The notes under the pieces are model-generated. The model was not told the origin of the DNA. It did not search any database and was given only the letters and a program-made list of their open reading frames with translations. A program made the translations under genes and the position numbers. Below, piece after piece: positions 41,701-53,825 of a stretch of 64,000 nt of DNA. The stretch covers positions 36,069,660-36,133,659 of the forward strand of contig NC_079205.1 of NCBI RefSeq assembly GCF_026745355.1, read 5' to 3'. Numbering within the stretch: position 1 is the first letter of the stretch; every line of letters starts with the position of its first letter. Source of the DNA: Beta vulgaris subsp. vulgaris (lineage: Eukaryota > Streptophyta > Magnoliopsida > Caryophyllales > Amaranthaceae).

Positions 41701-42910
41701 TAGAGGAGAAGAGACACTTATAGTGCTCCAGGATTACGTTACTAATATCCGAGGGATTCGAGATGGTGTTTCCCATCTCATCTTTTAGCATTAATATTTT
41801 GTTAGTCTTTCGTCTAATTATAGTAGACATATGAAAAAAGTGGGTGTTACGATCCCCGTTCATTACCCAGTTAGTCCTAGCCCGAATATGCCAGTAATCC
41901 TCCTCTTGGTCTAGTAAGACACTTAACTCCCTAGTAAGTTTCATCTGTAGATCGAAAAGAAAAGGATTGTTAGGGTCAGCTTCAAAGGCTTTTTGGGTGC
42001 CAACTAACTGGGCCTGCACGTGTTTCTTTTTTTAAAAGATATTATCCTCTTTATTGACCCAAACAGGGATTTCAGTGCTAAGGACCTGAAGTTTGTCCAC
42101 GAATTTATTAGTCTTCGCAGCCCAATTTTCTCTAACCCATGGGTCAAAAGGGGGGTTCTCTAACCACATAGGCTCGAACTTAAAATACCGGGTATTATTA
42201 GTGTGGTTGGATTTTTTGAGGTTAATCAAAAGGGGATTATGGTCCGAAGAGAGTCTGGGAAGGTTGTGAACAAAGGCATCTGGGAAATTAAACATCCATT
42301 TATCATAAGCCCATGCTCTATCCAACCTCTCAAGTATGGGATAGCTCTTTCTTTTATTAAACCAAGTATATTTACTACCAATGAAACCCAAATCCTGTAA
42401 ACCACAATTAGCCATAGTATTTTTATAATTTCGCATTTTATACTCTTTGGGGGGTTTTCCTCCAAATTTTTGTGGCAAAACGCCACTTCGTTGAAATCTC
42501 CAGTAACTAACCAAGGTAAGTTTATGTTTTGACTTAGAATTTTTAGGTTTTTCCACATTTCTAGCCTACCTTTATATTTAGTGTTTGCATATAAAAACAG
42601 AAATAAAGAAGGGGGGAAGATTCTGGACCTGAATTACTCCATGAATGGCCCTTGGCTCCTTTGTTATGGTGGTGAAAGAATGAAGGCCTTCATTCCATAA
42701 CATGAGGATGCCTCCGGAGAAACCTTGCGGATCCACAGTCTCAAAGGAGTTGAATGGGAGGCTACTAGCAATCTCTTTGATATTTTCACGCGACACTCTA
42801 CTTTCAGTTATGATGACGATCATCGGGTCATGGTCCTTTATAAGCTGTCGGATGTTCCTCCTAAACCCCTGACGAGCCACTCCTCTAGCATTCCAAAGTA
42901 AAATCGACAT
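38712..42910 (-). pseudogene. LINE ORF2 (endonuclease, reverse transcriptase, RNase H), broken
   Basis: ORF2 performs target-primed reverse transcription. Its start is MSILLWNARG at 42910, an APE-type endonuclease. The endonuclease also shows VIITESRV, WLVTGDFNEV, LERLDRAW and LSSDHNPLLI. Reverse transcriptase has LISLIPKISNPLRLNNFRPI, LKLDLEKAYDRLEW, RGIRQGDPLSPYLF and the catalytic ISHLFFADDILLF. A zf-RVT domain follows (CSFCPDKEENMDHILRSCH). The C-terminal RNase H has LKVNVDSSF, AETRAILMGLEW and NRVADKLAK, but the usual SDC aspartate site reads SYC. Breaks: compensating frameshifts near 42590 and 42435, a stop at 42029-42031, and a one-base frameshift near 40567. The coding length of about 1,400 codons is normal for the family. 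Confidence 0.93.
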
Positions 42911-45093
42911 CCCCGGGTTTAGTGGTGGTAAGATCATTAGCTCCTTGAGGATTTCCGGATGGGTACTGTGGTTTAGTGTAACCATCTGCTCGGCCTTCGA
43001 ACTGAAGAGTATATCCTCGTTCACTTTCATCTTTATTCCCGACATCACTCCCCCATCTTTTTTCGAATATCCCCAAGCCATTTTTAGAGTGATTTGGGAG
43101 CAAACCTTTGTTAGGTGAAGCCACTTGACGTTGTCGGTTTCGCTTCCCGCTTGCACCATTAGCCAATTCTTGGTAATTGATAGGGCTTTTCGCTCTCGCA
43201 GAAGCACGAGTACGGGGTCGGAGAGGAATTGAAGCTCCCATGGAATTGCTTCGTCCGAGAATACATTGATGGTTTTCTTCATCGACCACCTGAGGTACAC
43301 TCCCACTACTTTCGAAATTTTTGTGATGTTTGCTAGGCATGGGAGGTGGGCTGGAACCAATCTCCCTGGTTCCTCGGGGTATAACATCAACAGGTTTTGG
43401 AGGATTTTTGGAGTTTCCGCTGGATTACACTCTCGACCAATTTCCCATCATGTCCATTATGTAGTAAGAGTATGTGTTCACCCATACCTCCGGGAACGAA
43501 AGGTGTGGCCTGGTTCTGGTTGTTACACAAGTTGCTTTTGATAGTATTACGTGGACCGGGGATGGGTGTTTCGGAGGAAACATTAGAAGGTCCCAGTTGA
43601 TAATTGGAGCGGGTAAGATAGGAACAAGGGCCGAGGCCTTCTCTTCCTCGGGTTGGGGCATGGAAGCCATGAAATTTTTTGTTTAGGTTTTCTAAGAGAG
43701 AGAAAAAGATTGGAAGGAAAATTTTGAATAGCCAAACACAAAGTGGGTTTTTGATGTATTGAGGGGTAAAGGGGGGGGGGTATGGTAACGCTGGAAGTAG
43801 AGCCTTCGGGGATCAGATCGAAGTGATGGGTTAGAGGATTTTCCCTTTTTGACGGTTGGGAGCATGGTGATGTGACTAAAGGTGCATCATTGGGAAGATT
43901 TTCCCTACAGCCCTCTAAGATGTTTATAGCATAGGTGTCATTGAGAGCTGTGAAGGAGTTCCCCTCATTTTCTTTGGCAGCCTTCGAATTATCTGTCTTA
44001 CTTTTTTTTATCCAGATTTTTTGAGTTGACCCGAGACCCAAGGAAGTCTCTCTGGAAGGTTTTTGCTTTGGTTGGATCCAATTGTCTGAGATTTTCTTAG
44101 CAACGGTCTGCCCTGCGTTACTTTTTATAGTCGTTGCTTCTTGTTCAGAATAATTCTCCGACGGCGGAGGATTCTTTATGCAGTTTCTCTCATGGTGGTT
44201 AACCCTACCACGGGTCGTACATAAACTCGACCATTCTCTGTACATTACAATTTGTTTAAAGCTTCCCAGCCATATGTGATCCTTCCTTGAACCTGATATA
44301 TCCATCATAACTAATAGACGCACGTATCTCATTCTGCTTTCATCAATGGCCCTCGTATCAGCCTTTATGAATTATCCAAGACTGCTACCAATGATTCTTA
44401 GCATTGATTATATTCACTCATGAATTCAACTGGTAACTCATGGAGTTCAACCCATATCGGGAGGACATGGATTTTTGCCGTTGACGCCTGGAACCCCGGA
44501 GGCCATTTTTGAATGTGGAGGAATGATCCATTTAGGAACCACGGCCCACCCGAGATCACCCTATCATAGTCCTCAACCGAGGTAAATTTTGATACAAAGA
44601 ACCCCCTGCCCACTGCAGTAGTCGTGCATGAGGAGGAGACTTTCCATACTTTTTTTAGAGAGGCCGCTACGTAATCCGAAGAGAAAGACTTTCCACAAGA
44701 TTTGGAGATGATAGCACAAGCCCAGGGATTACATAAATTTTGGTAATTCTCCTCAGAGATAGGAAGAAACACTTCCCTTGTTTTATCAAAGCTGGGAGAG
44801 GGAAGAATGCTTGCATGAGATTTCCCTTCGAACCGAGAAACTTTAGAGGTTGACGAGACTAAGGAGTCCTTAAAAGAACGAAGAGGATTGCTAGTAACTT
44901 GACCATCAAAACCACTTGAGCCTGAAGGGTCCTGCAAAGCCAAAGAACAAACAGGAGTGTTAGTAGAAGGGGGGGGGGAGGGGGGCTTTTTCTCTGGTGG
45001 AGGGTGCGAGTTTAGGTTGGGAAAGGGGGAGGGGGGGGGGAGCATACTCTCTCTCTCCCCCTTCACTATCCCACGTCTCACTTTCTTTTTCAT
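42885..45093 (-). pseudogene. LINE ORF1 (gag-like, DUF4283 and zinc knuckle), broken
   Basis: This RNA-binding ORF1 protein of a plant L1-type LINE would form the ribonucleoprotein with the element's RNA. From 45093 the frame gives a basic, proline-rich start and then a DUF4283-like domain with AVGRGFFVSKFTSVEDYDRV and GGPWFLNGSFLHIQKWPPGF, to about 44400. A frame change leads to 44332 onward. There a zinc knuckle reads LCTTRGRVNHHERNC, with the second cysteine changed to arginine. Another frame change near 43590 is followed by the basic C-terminal part (43340-42885). It ends in DVDFTLEC, just overlapping the ORF2 start. Poly-G tracts near 43765, 44970 and 45030 may have promoted slippage. 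Confidence 0.85.
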
Positions 45094-45159
45094 CTCTCTT
45101 TCTTAGTCTGCACCATAGTTCCTCTCTCCTGAATACAAAAATTGAAGCAACTTAAACAA

Positions 45160-46210
45160 AGGAGAAGGATAATTCAAGCATTTAGAATCGAACTCAACAA
45201 ATTAAGCAATAAAACTAACGAAATCGACATTAAAGTAAAATCACATATTCATAACAGAATTCTCGAACTAACCTCTTCATTTTATACAGTAATACTAGAT
45301 TTTCATTTGATGTCAAAAAAAAAAATTCCTAGATTTTTAACATTCTCACATTAAGTTGATTCATGATTTGTTCTTCAGTTTCTAATTTTGCTCAATTCAA
45401 TTTAATATTTGGGGTTTTTCTAATTCAATTTGTTTAGATAAATTATATCAGTATTTTGTGATTATTATTTTGTTCATTATGGTGATAAAAATTGTGTAAA
45501 AGTACTCCATCAATTATTTGGGATCTTGTGATGCTTGATCCTTTTTCGTATATTTTTACTTTGGTTTTGTTTATGTTTGATAATTAATTCACTATATTCA
45601 ACTAATAAAGGTAACTATAACATATAAACAATGGATAAGCTAGGAACTTACAGTTATCATATTTTTATAGTTTACCCCTTTATTCTGTTTTCACAATATC
45701 TAAGACATATATTTGACGATTTCTATCTTTAATCATTTTTAAAAAAAAATTACTTAAACATATACCTCGTACTTTACCTTTTCATAGTTACGAAATATTG
45801 GTTCCCTTTTTTGGGATTGTGTTCCTAAATTTGGATCATTAGGTTCTTTACATGTCTTCAAATTTGGGCTATCACTTTCTTGCATCACAATATTTTCATG
45901 AGTTAAAGCTTTTTACAGATTAGTATCACGAAGATCAATTTTTCTATAAGCAAACTTACAGGTAAGTATTATGACGATCCATCTGATTTAACATTAACAT
46001 TATAACATAATACACAAAAATAGTTGCATTACGTCATCAACAATAATTAACAAATGAAACTATCAACAATTATTTTAAAAAATAATAATAAATTTATATG
46101 ACAAATAATTCTAACAAAAGGAAGTGAATGAAGGATTTTGTCCTCATTGTAAGAAACTAAATGTATATAGACAAATTATGAAGATAATATATTCAATAAT
46201 ATATTCAGTT
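45160..46210. other. Intergenic AT-rich stretch
   Basis: No coding sequence or repeat structure is recognised. Confidence 0.5.
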
Positions 46211-46782
46211 TGTTGGGATAGTATAATTGGGCCAACTACTAATATATATTGGGTCCTATGAGGTCACACAATGTGACAACCCTTGGATATTACCCAAATT
46301 CATTTGTGAAATGAGTTGGGGTGATTTTAGATATATGGGTGGAATAAGATGTAACTCATGAGTTTATTAGGTTCATAATGTGTGACATTATGAGGCAAAT
46401 AAAGCCTCATGAAACACCTCTTTGTAACCACCTTACATAGGAATATTTTGGTTACAAAGTGATGATATAGATTACATCATCTTGAGAGGAACAATTCTAA
46501 TTTCCCCCTTGCTCTCCCCCCCCCCCTTGACCACCTTACACCCCAAAAGCAAGAGAGTTTTTCTCTCTCCCGTACTAGCATGCATGGTGATCCAAGGGTT
46601 GTTCGTGGACCAACACTAGAGGAACGATGTTTGATGTTCTAACGAATCTCCGCTAGAAGGCTTATGGTGTAAAGAGGAATTCATGCATCAAGAGGTATAA
46701 TTCTATACTCTTATTAGATTCATATTAATTTGTGAAAAGATCTTGGGATTAGATGTTTGGGTATATGATAGTCGTTTTCCGC
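46211..46782 (+). repeat. Possible solo or truncated LTR
   Basis: It starts TGTTGGGATAGTATAATTGG and has a copia LTR-like composition, including CCAACACTAGAGGAACGATG. The end at ...CCGCA is arbitrary and no target duplication was found. A GAGGGTGTGTTTGGTTGAAA motif right after it resembles one MITE end. Confidence 0.35.
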
Positions 46783-47224
46783 ATTGAGGGTGTGTTTGGT
46801 TGAAATATAGGAATGAAAAGGGAATGGAATCAAATAGAGGAAGGAAATGGTAACAATAATTGTTACTTTTATTGGGTGTTTGGTTCAATAATGGAAAAAA
46901 AAAATTCTCTTTCTTCTTGCTTGGTATACAAGTTTGATAACAAGGAATCAAGCTTTCTACTTTAGCTAATGTATGTTATAAAAAGTAGAGAATAACAAAA
47001 GTTTAACTCATTAGTTAATGATATTTTTTTCTTTGTTTCACATGAGACAAAACACAATGTAAAAATCCCATAAGCCTTTTTTAAAGGGTCCCTTACTACT
47101 ATTAACTACTATTCCATAATCCACCATCAACAACTATTATATGAGAAAAAAAATGATGGATCAAAGCTAAAACATAACAACTTATACGGTTTCTAGATTA
47201 AGAAATATAAGTCTTATACTAGCT
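46783..47224. other. MITE-like end and AT-rich spacer
   Basis: GGGTGTGTTTGGTTGAAATA (about 46787) and GGGTGTTTGGTTCAATAATG (about 46874) are similar direct copies of a Harbinger-type terminal motif. No complementary right end was seen. Confidence 0.35.
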
Positions 47225-49174
47225 CTACTTTTTCTTGAGAAGATCGATTACATATTGCCTTTTCATGTTCATTGGAGCTTGATATAATATGTGAAGCTTG
47301 TGTTCCTCCACCATGAGAATCGTAGCCACTTCCAAAGCTTCCGAAGGAGAAATTCCATCTAACTTCATTACTTATTCTAGCACTTTGTTCACCTTATCAT
47401 CCAACTTTTACTCTCTTTCTTCCGCTTTCGACCAAGCACAAGCCATAGTGCCCAAAGTTTGCATTACTGTTCTCAAATATCTTCTCAAAATTGGTTGAAA
47501 CACTTTGAATAGAACAAAATAATCCATCGACATCACTTACTTTACCTTGTCCCTTTCCTTTTCCCTTGAAATATTTGAACTTTGTTTTTTTCGAAGGAGT
47601 TGGATCATCCAACTCTTTTTTTATTGAACGCTTCTTGGAATGAGTCACAGAATCCACGTCATCTTCTTCATCACTCTCTATCATCAATGGTTCATTAGCA
47701 ACCCTAGCATCCATATTGTTGATAGCTGCTACAAAAGACTCACTAGCATCTCTGGTTGCTTTATCTTTGGAGTAAATTTCAGCAAGTGTGTCATAATGGG
47801 GAAAGGGAACCCCATACATATAAGCCCTTTGCTTTCTTATGATTTTGTCGTAGAAAGAGCAACTAACATCATTAAAAGCAACAACTAACAACAAACAACT
47901 TAATACCTCTATGTTCTAAGCGAATTAGTTAAAGCATAACAAACTAAGCAGTAGGTAGTAGCATACACCACTTTGTCATCCAAATATTCAATGATCCCTA
48001 ATTTAGACGATTTTAAACGTAATGTACATGTCTTTGTATTCGTAACCAGGAGTTTATGCTGTAAACATAGATGCAGAACAACAGAGAGTGATAGTTTGAG
48101 GAATAGAAGACTCAGCAACAATAATCAAGAAGTTGGCAAGGTCAGGCAAACATGCAGAGTTGTGATCTCCAAAGTCCTAGCATCCAGACTTAAATCAAGA
48201 GAAATTCTCTGAAGGCAAATCCAAGAAGAAGACACCAATTCATCACCAAAAAAACAGCTCAAAAGGAGCAGTTTCAATAGACCAAATGATGTATCCTAAC
48301 CTACATGGTGGAGGATCGTTGAGCAGCGAGTGGGGCTTTGAAGGAGATCTATATTAAGACATGGAGCAGGAGACAAAAGAGAGAGAAAATCTCAATACTA
48401 ATCCCTTAAACAACAAGATGCATGGGGATGGAAACTATGAAAATGACATTGGTGCCATGATTTTCGTGATGAACATGAATTGACATCATGACCAATGTCG
48501 TCATCATCATAATCATGGGTATGATGTGGGTGGTGGTTCTCTAGACTCATAAAGAAGTCAGTTTTAGAGATTTCAGAACTATTCTGTAGGAACACTAGGT
48601 TATGGATATCAGCAACACCCATCACCCTGATAAGTAAAGCAATATTAAGGCTAAAAAGATCAATAAACACGCCAAATTGGAATATTCATGTGTTAGGCTT
48701 TGTCGTATTTTATGACAAAATTAGATCTTTTGAGTTCACTTTAGTATATTTTTTTATAGTTATCAACAAATTGAGATTATACCAACAAAAGAAAGAAAGA
48801 TTACCTTCACCCATTCATCAAACACCTTTTTTTCTGTTTGCAGCATCTTTTTATCAGCATCCCACCCAAAGCGTGAAGTAGATAGCATTACCGCAAGTGC
48901 ACTGTACTTCTCGGACCAATGTTTGATCCTTGACTCAATATGTGGAACAGCTCTCAAGCCACAAGTAGGATGCACAACTTTTATCATCTCGTCAAGCTTA
49001 TTTATGTAACCACTCTTGAAACCGCCTTCACTCTTCCACTTAGGATCACATGACAACTCATGTAGATACCTTAGGAGCATGGTATCTTCTTTAAATGTCC
49101 AAAATCTTTCATTTTTATCTCTTCCTCGGTTACTTCCCTCTTCACTAACTTGACTAACTCTATCACTTTTTATC
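47225..49174 (-). pseudogene. Myb/SANT-like DNA-binding protein gene, broken
   Basis: Exon 1 (49174-48805) encodes a Myb/SANT-like domain (Myb_DNA-bind_3 type): FWTFKEDTMLLRYLHEL, DPKWKSEGGFKSGYINKLDE, HPTCGLRAVPHIESRIK and FGWDADKKM. It ends FDEWVK before a GTAATC donor. Exon 2 starts near 47835 with YGVPFPHYDTLAEIYSKDKA. It continues through an acidic and then lysine-rich linker to a C-terminal segment, LDGISPSEALEVATILMVEE, ending LLKKK and a stop at 47227-47225. A frameshift near 47405 and an in-frame stop near 47370 break it. This family occurs both as plant host genes and as partner proteins of Harbinger-type transposons, and the context does not decide which. The intron (47836-48804) has no recognisable content. 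Confidence 0.78.
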
Positions 49175-49554
49175 CTATATATTTATATACATATATGCAA
49201 AAATGTCAAATAAGTTCAGGAAAGAAAGGAGACATAGAAGGTAGCAAACACTTCAAATCATTTATCATTCTCATACCAATAGGTTACTAAAACTGGCAAT
49301 ATAATGATAGCAGCATGAGCTCTGGCTTAGTAATTATAAGATCATGTAATATCAATAATTACTTATATATATATTTAGTTTCAGTTAGGCTACCTATTTA
49401 ACAATGATTTGAGGAGTGGTACACTTGGTTAGTTGACAAACAAATCGCAACAAGTGCCTAATGAGCGCTACAACAAGGAAATATACTATTAATCATAGAA
49501 CAATTAGAACTTAATTATCAAATAAATAGAAGTAAAGCGGGTTTAACAAACATA

Positions 49555-52449
49555 CCTTTTCGATGACCTGAACTCTTAAGCGAGATGATGCTTTGAAACT
49601 CATTTCGACATAATCTTTCACTTCGACTTTGTTTTTCAAGAAATTGTCATCTCGTAATATGTTTGTACATAACCAACCAAACTTATTTGGGTCACTTGAT
49701 CCATTCAATTCATTGTATAATAACCTAAGAAATGATATTGATTAATAGTAAATTTACTTATAATGGAAGTTGAATTGAAAAGTGATTAAACATATACTTA
49801 TTATGTATTACCTCATGAAAGTTTAGATCATGGAAACACATAACTCTTACCCACATAAGAATTCTTTGATATCGACCTTCTTTGCCTTCCTGTAATGTGA
49901 ACCCACCTTTTCCGAAACCTATTAGTTAAAACTAAAGATATTACTAACTATATACATATCATAGGAAATATAAAAACCAAAAGACACATATATATAGTAT
50001 GTTAATCATTGTACCGCATATGAAAACTACACGAATGAACGCGACCATAGAACATAACTGCCAACTGCATGGCTCGACAAATGTAGATTAACTTCTGGTT
50101 GCGGTAGCGGAAGAGATAACTCTTCAAAACCAGTGACGATTGCATTGATGGTGAACACATAGCGATTATTAATCACTAACTGGTTATGTAAGCGTTCTCG
50201 ATCACTCGGGGGCTGTGCATGGCCATATGCTACCATAATGAATCTATCAGGACCATCCCCTCGAGCTAAGAGTTCGCATGCGCTCTCCTCCTTTGAAAAA
50301 AAAACTCCATTTACATTAGTTCATTGAAAAACTACATTGAAAAAAGTACAGTAGTTGTTTATAATTAATAAAGCAAATGAATGAAGTGATTACCTTCAAC
50401 TCGGGCACTAGAGGTGGATCAGATGAAGGTATCATCTGATCATCAGATCCTCGTGGATCATCGATCGGCTGTGGGATAATGACACTATTTTCCTTTTGCA
50501 AGGCAAAAATCGGTAAACCCATTTGCTCCAAAATGGTGTTTAAGTTATGTGTCATCTGCTCCCTCAGCTCCTCCCGAACGGCAGCCTTGATAGACTCCAC
50601 ATCTACAACCGGCGAATTCACACTACCTACACTTGATTTGTGGTTGTAGTGTATTGACTTCCATAAACCTTTCTTAACCTGAGGTGAACCTCCTATTCCC
50701 CTGACGCGTCCATTGTGGTCCCGTCCTAAAGTCTCGTGCAATGCATCGATGTGTCCTTTAGGAGTGAACTCACCGGATGCCTCTTTTTCCTTCAAGCCAA
50801 TCTACATAAGGATAAGAAAGGAATGCTCATGAATGCAAGTTATATTATGCCTTAAATAACCATAATCAAAAACAAATTGGGGTTAAATGACTCAAAATCT
50901 ATGAATTTGATACAAAATGGCCAAAATAGGCCTAAAATCACATTTACGTTCCCAAAATTCGACCAACAACAAAATTGAAGGTAAAAATATACACACTAAT
51001 TATATTATACCTTATATAGTCATAGTCAAAAAAGAAATTGGGGTTAAATGACTCAAAAGCTATGAATTGAACGCGAAATGGCCAAAATAGGCCTAAAATC
51101 ACATTTACGGTCCCAAAATTCGACCATCAACAAAATTGAAGGTAAAAACCTACACACTACTTATATTACACCTTATATAGTCATAGTCAAATAGAAATTG
51201 GGTTTAAATGACTCAAAAGATATGAATTGGATGCGAAATGGCCAAAATTGGCCTAAAATCACATTTACGTTCCAAAAATTCATATAATTTGAAGATGTGG
51301 ACATGATTATTGTAAATATTAACATTTACCTCATGTTATCATATTCAACTTAAAATTGGGGTTACATCACTTGGAATATAAGCAAAATAACATTTTTTGT
51401 CTACTTATAATGGCGTTGGCTATCTATTGTGTAACACTCTATCTAGTTGGCGAGCCTGTGTAGCTGTGGTGGTTGAGCTACTCTCCTTTGCCGTTGTCGA
51501 CCCCATTGTGGGGTAATGAGCGAACAACCACTTCACTCTCGTCTCATTGTACGAATGCGCACCCAAATGATGATAATACTTACGTGCTTTTGCGCTCGCA
51601 CTACTTTTCTCACGTCTTGCCTAAAACACAATTTACAAACAAAGGTTAATACAATAAAATTGGAGCTAAGTGTAGTTAAATATTAGTATAATATTCTTAC
51701 AATAGCTTGTGGGGTAGTGTTTTTGGCAACAAATGGCTCCCACTCTGCAGGTGTGATGTTCCTCCAAATCTGAAATGCTAATTTGGAAGGCTTGGCTGAT
51801 GCGTCCGGTGAAGTGTGAGAACTGGATGGCGTTTCGACGCCGTATATTTCTTTTCTTGTTCGTACCAACAACTTTCCTCCGCTTAGTGATCCATCCAGAC
51901 ACTAACTTAACCTTGAAATATCTGAATCTCTCGGCAACAGCGGATAGAAATAAACACTTCTTTGCTTCATCATCCTCGATATTGAAAAGATTTTACAACA
52001 AAACACATTTCACTTATTAGTTTCCGCAATTGTTGTAAATTATATGATATCATTAATAGTACACTTGTATATAATTAAATAATGAATAAAGTAAACATTA
52101 TTGTACATGAACCTTACCATATTATCCTCCCATAAACACTTCTTCATGCCCTTGGGTACCTCTTTCCATGAGTGTACAATGAAAGTTTCCTCAAGCAAAG
52201 ACCAATTTGCATGTCATACTTATGCCGCCACTTTCCACAAGGTTGCCCCAAATGATCGTACTCCATGTGTTTTCCTATTGACTTTGTAGGTCCCCTTCCT
52301 TTTCTCTTTTTTGTCTCCGACAAATTCCTACCAATTCTTGAACTTCGTGCACATACCTCTTCACGGCGAGTCGTTCTTTCATGTAATCCTTTCCCATCAT
52401 AGCATTTTATCCGCTTGTTTATCAAGCCTAGTAACGAATTCATCATCAA
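49555..52449 (-). pseudogene. CACTA-associated Ptta/En/Spm-type (Transposase_24-like) protein gene
   Basis: This is a multi-exon gene on the minus strand, resembling the TNPA-like DNA-binding protein of plant CACTA elements. Exon a (about 52449-52110) has KKRKGRGPTKSIGKHMEYDH and, in a shifted frame, ETFIVHSWKEVPKGMKKCLW. Exon b (about 51990-51701) has DDEAKKCLFLSAVAERFRYF and AFQIWRNITPAEWEPFVAKN. Exon c (51620 to about 51430) has ARREKSSASAKARKYYHHLG. Exon d (50801-50394) has GRDHNGRVRGIGGSPQVKKG and a helical VREELREQM stretch. Exon e (50290-50015) is DUF8039-like: CELLARGDG then VGSYVLWSRSFV. A further exon (about 49735-49555) is not recognised. At least two frame changes (in a and b) indicate decay, though some may be exon borders I misplaced. 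Confidence 0.7.
50870..51410. repeat. Tandem repeat, about 160-bp period, intronic
   Basis: About 3.5 units share GGGGTTAAATGACTCAAAA, GGCCTAAAATCACATTTACG and ACCTTATATAGTCATAGTC. Phase marks fall at 50881, 51042, 51202 and about 51357. Confidence 0.9.
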
Positions 52450-52619
52450 GATACCGATCCTTCATATCACCTTTATCTTGTTCCTTTCTCTCATCATACG
52501 ACTCATTCTTGGTTGTGTGGTCACTACACGAGATCTCCGCCCTTTACAAATCAGCCATCTCCCTAAAATTGTACAAAATATTACATTAATATATATTGCT
52601 TAAGGAAAAAAATTTAAAA

Positions 52620-53165
52620 GCCACACTAAGGGGCAAGGGGTGGCAGGAAGTGGGGGGAGGCCGGGAGGGCAAATGGGTTGGGGAGGTGGGGGAGGGGTGT
52701 ATAGAGGTTGGGGAGGGGTGTGCAAGGGGTTAGGGGTGGGCAGGGGTAGGTAGGGGGTTGGGGGAGGTGGGCAGGCGTAGGGGAGGGTGTGCAGGGGTGG
52801 CAGGTTGGAGGAGGTGGGCAAAGGTGGGGGAGGGGTGCGCGGGGTGTGGGGGAGGTGGGCAGAGGTGGGAAAGGGATGTGCAGGGGTGGGAGAAGGGTAG
52901 GTAGGGGTGGGCATGGGGTTAGGGGAGGTGTGGGGAGGTGGGTGTGCGAGGGGTGGGGAGGTGTTGGAGGGGTGGGGAGGTGTGTAGTGAGCAGGTGTTG
53001 GTTGGGGTGGGTAGGGGTGGGCAGGGGTGGGTGTGGGGAGGTGGGTAGGGGTGTGTGCGGGGTGGGTGGAGGTGCACAGACCACCTCTGCCCACCAAGCA
53101 CACACCCATACCCACCTCCCCACAGCCACCCCTGCCCACCCCACACCTCCCAACCCCACACCTGC
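52620..53165. repeat. G-rich minisatellite ending in a strand-switch palindrome
   Basis: From 52625 to about 53075 the plus strand is almost only G, T and A, in units like GGGGTGGGCAGGGGTGG. At about 53078 it switches to the complementary C-rich form up to 53162. The last 85 bases on each side form an imperfect inverted repeat. Long proline-rich or glycine-rich open frames here are side effects of composition. Confidence 0.93.
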
Positions 53166-53545
53166 GTAAAATCACATTTACGTTCCCGAAATTCGACCAA
53201 CTAATGAAAACCTAAAAATCTACACACTAGTTATATAACACCTCATATTATCATGTTCAAAAATAATTTGGGGTTAAATGACTCTAAAAGTATAAATTGG
53301 ATGGGAAAACGCCGAAATAGGCCTAAAATAACATTTATGTTCTCGAAATTCGGCCAACAACTAATGCAAACCTAAAAATCTATACACTAGTTATATAATA
53401 TCTCATATTATCATGTTCAAAAAGAATTTGGGGTTAAATGACTCTAAAAGTACAAATTGGGTGGGAAAAGGCCGAAATAAGCCTAAAATCACATTTACTT
53501 TCTCGAAATTCGAATAACAACTAATGCAAACCTAAAAATTGTTGC
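53165..53545. repeat. Second block of the about 160-bp tandem repeat
   Basis: The same family as 50870-51410 (GGGGTTAAATGACTCTAAAA, GGCCTAAAATAACATTTATG), phase marks 53272 and 53432. It directly adjoins the G-rich block. Confidence 0.9.
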
Positions 53546-53825
53546 GCCGTGGTGGTGCTTCCTGGTGTTGGAGCATGCAACTAGACACCCGCAACTAAAC
53601 TTCTAGCTTGGAGAAGAAAGAGGATAAAATCGGTGCGTCGTCAGTGGTGGTGCGTCATTATCGGTTGAGAAGAGAAAATCGTTGGTGCGTCGTCGGTGGT
53701 TGAATTAGGGCTCCGGTGAGTAAATGAGTGAGAGTGTGAGGGAGTAAGTGAGTGAGTGAAAGTGAGAGCAAGGGAAACTTGTGTTGTGCGTAGTCTAAAG
53801 TTATGTGCGCATTTTTAGTCAAGGA
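53546..53825. other. CACTA 5' leader-like stretch
   Basis: GC-richer, non-repetitive sequence between the tandem repeats and the terminal array, with CGTCG/GGTGGTG clusters and a GTGAGTGAGTGA run. By position it could be the leader of the CACTA gene (minus strand). No protein is recognised. Confidence 0.35.

Larger units (their letters stand above)
38625..45150 (-). mobile_element. Near full-length L1-type LINE retrotransposon
   Basis: About 6.5 kb, minus strand. ORF1 (45093-42885) is followed by ORF2 (42910-38712), overlapping by about 26 bp, then an A-rich tail (T-rich on plus, 38632-38670). A shared 9-mer CTTAAACAA flanks it at 38616-38624 and 45151-45159. It may be the target duplication, although 7 bp separate it from the tail. 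Several breaks in ORF1 and ORF2 mean this copy cannot make its proteins. Confidence 0.92.

Noticed and set aside
40581..42400. Plus-strand open frames within the LINE
   Set aside because: Antisense shadows of well-supported endonuclease and reverse transcriptase coding on the minus strand.
52600..53200. Several long proline- or glycine-rich open frames on both strands
   Set aside because: They come from the G-rich minisatellite, occur in overlapping frames on both strands and have no domain.
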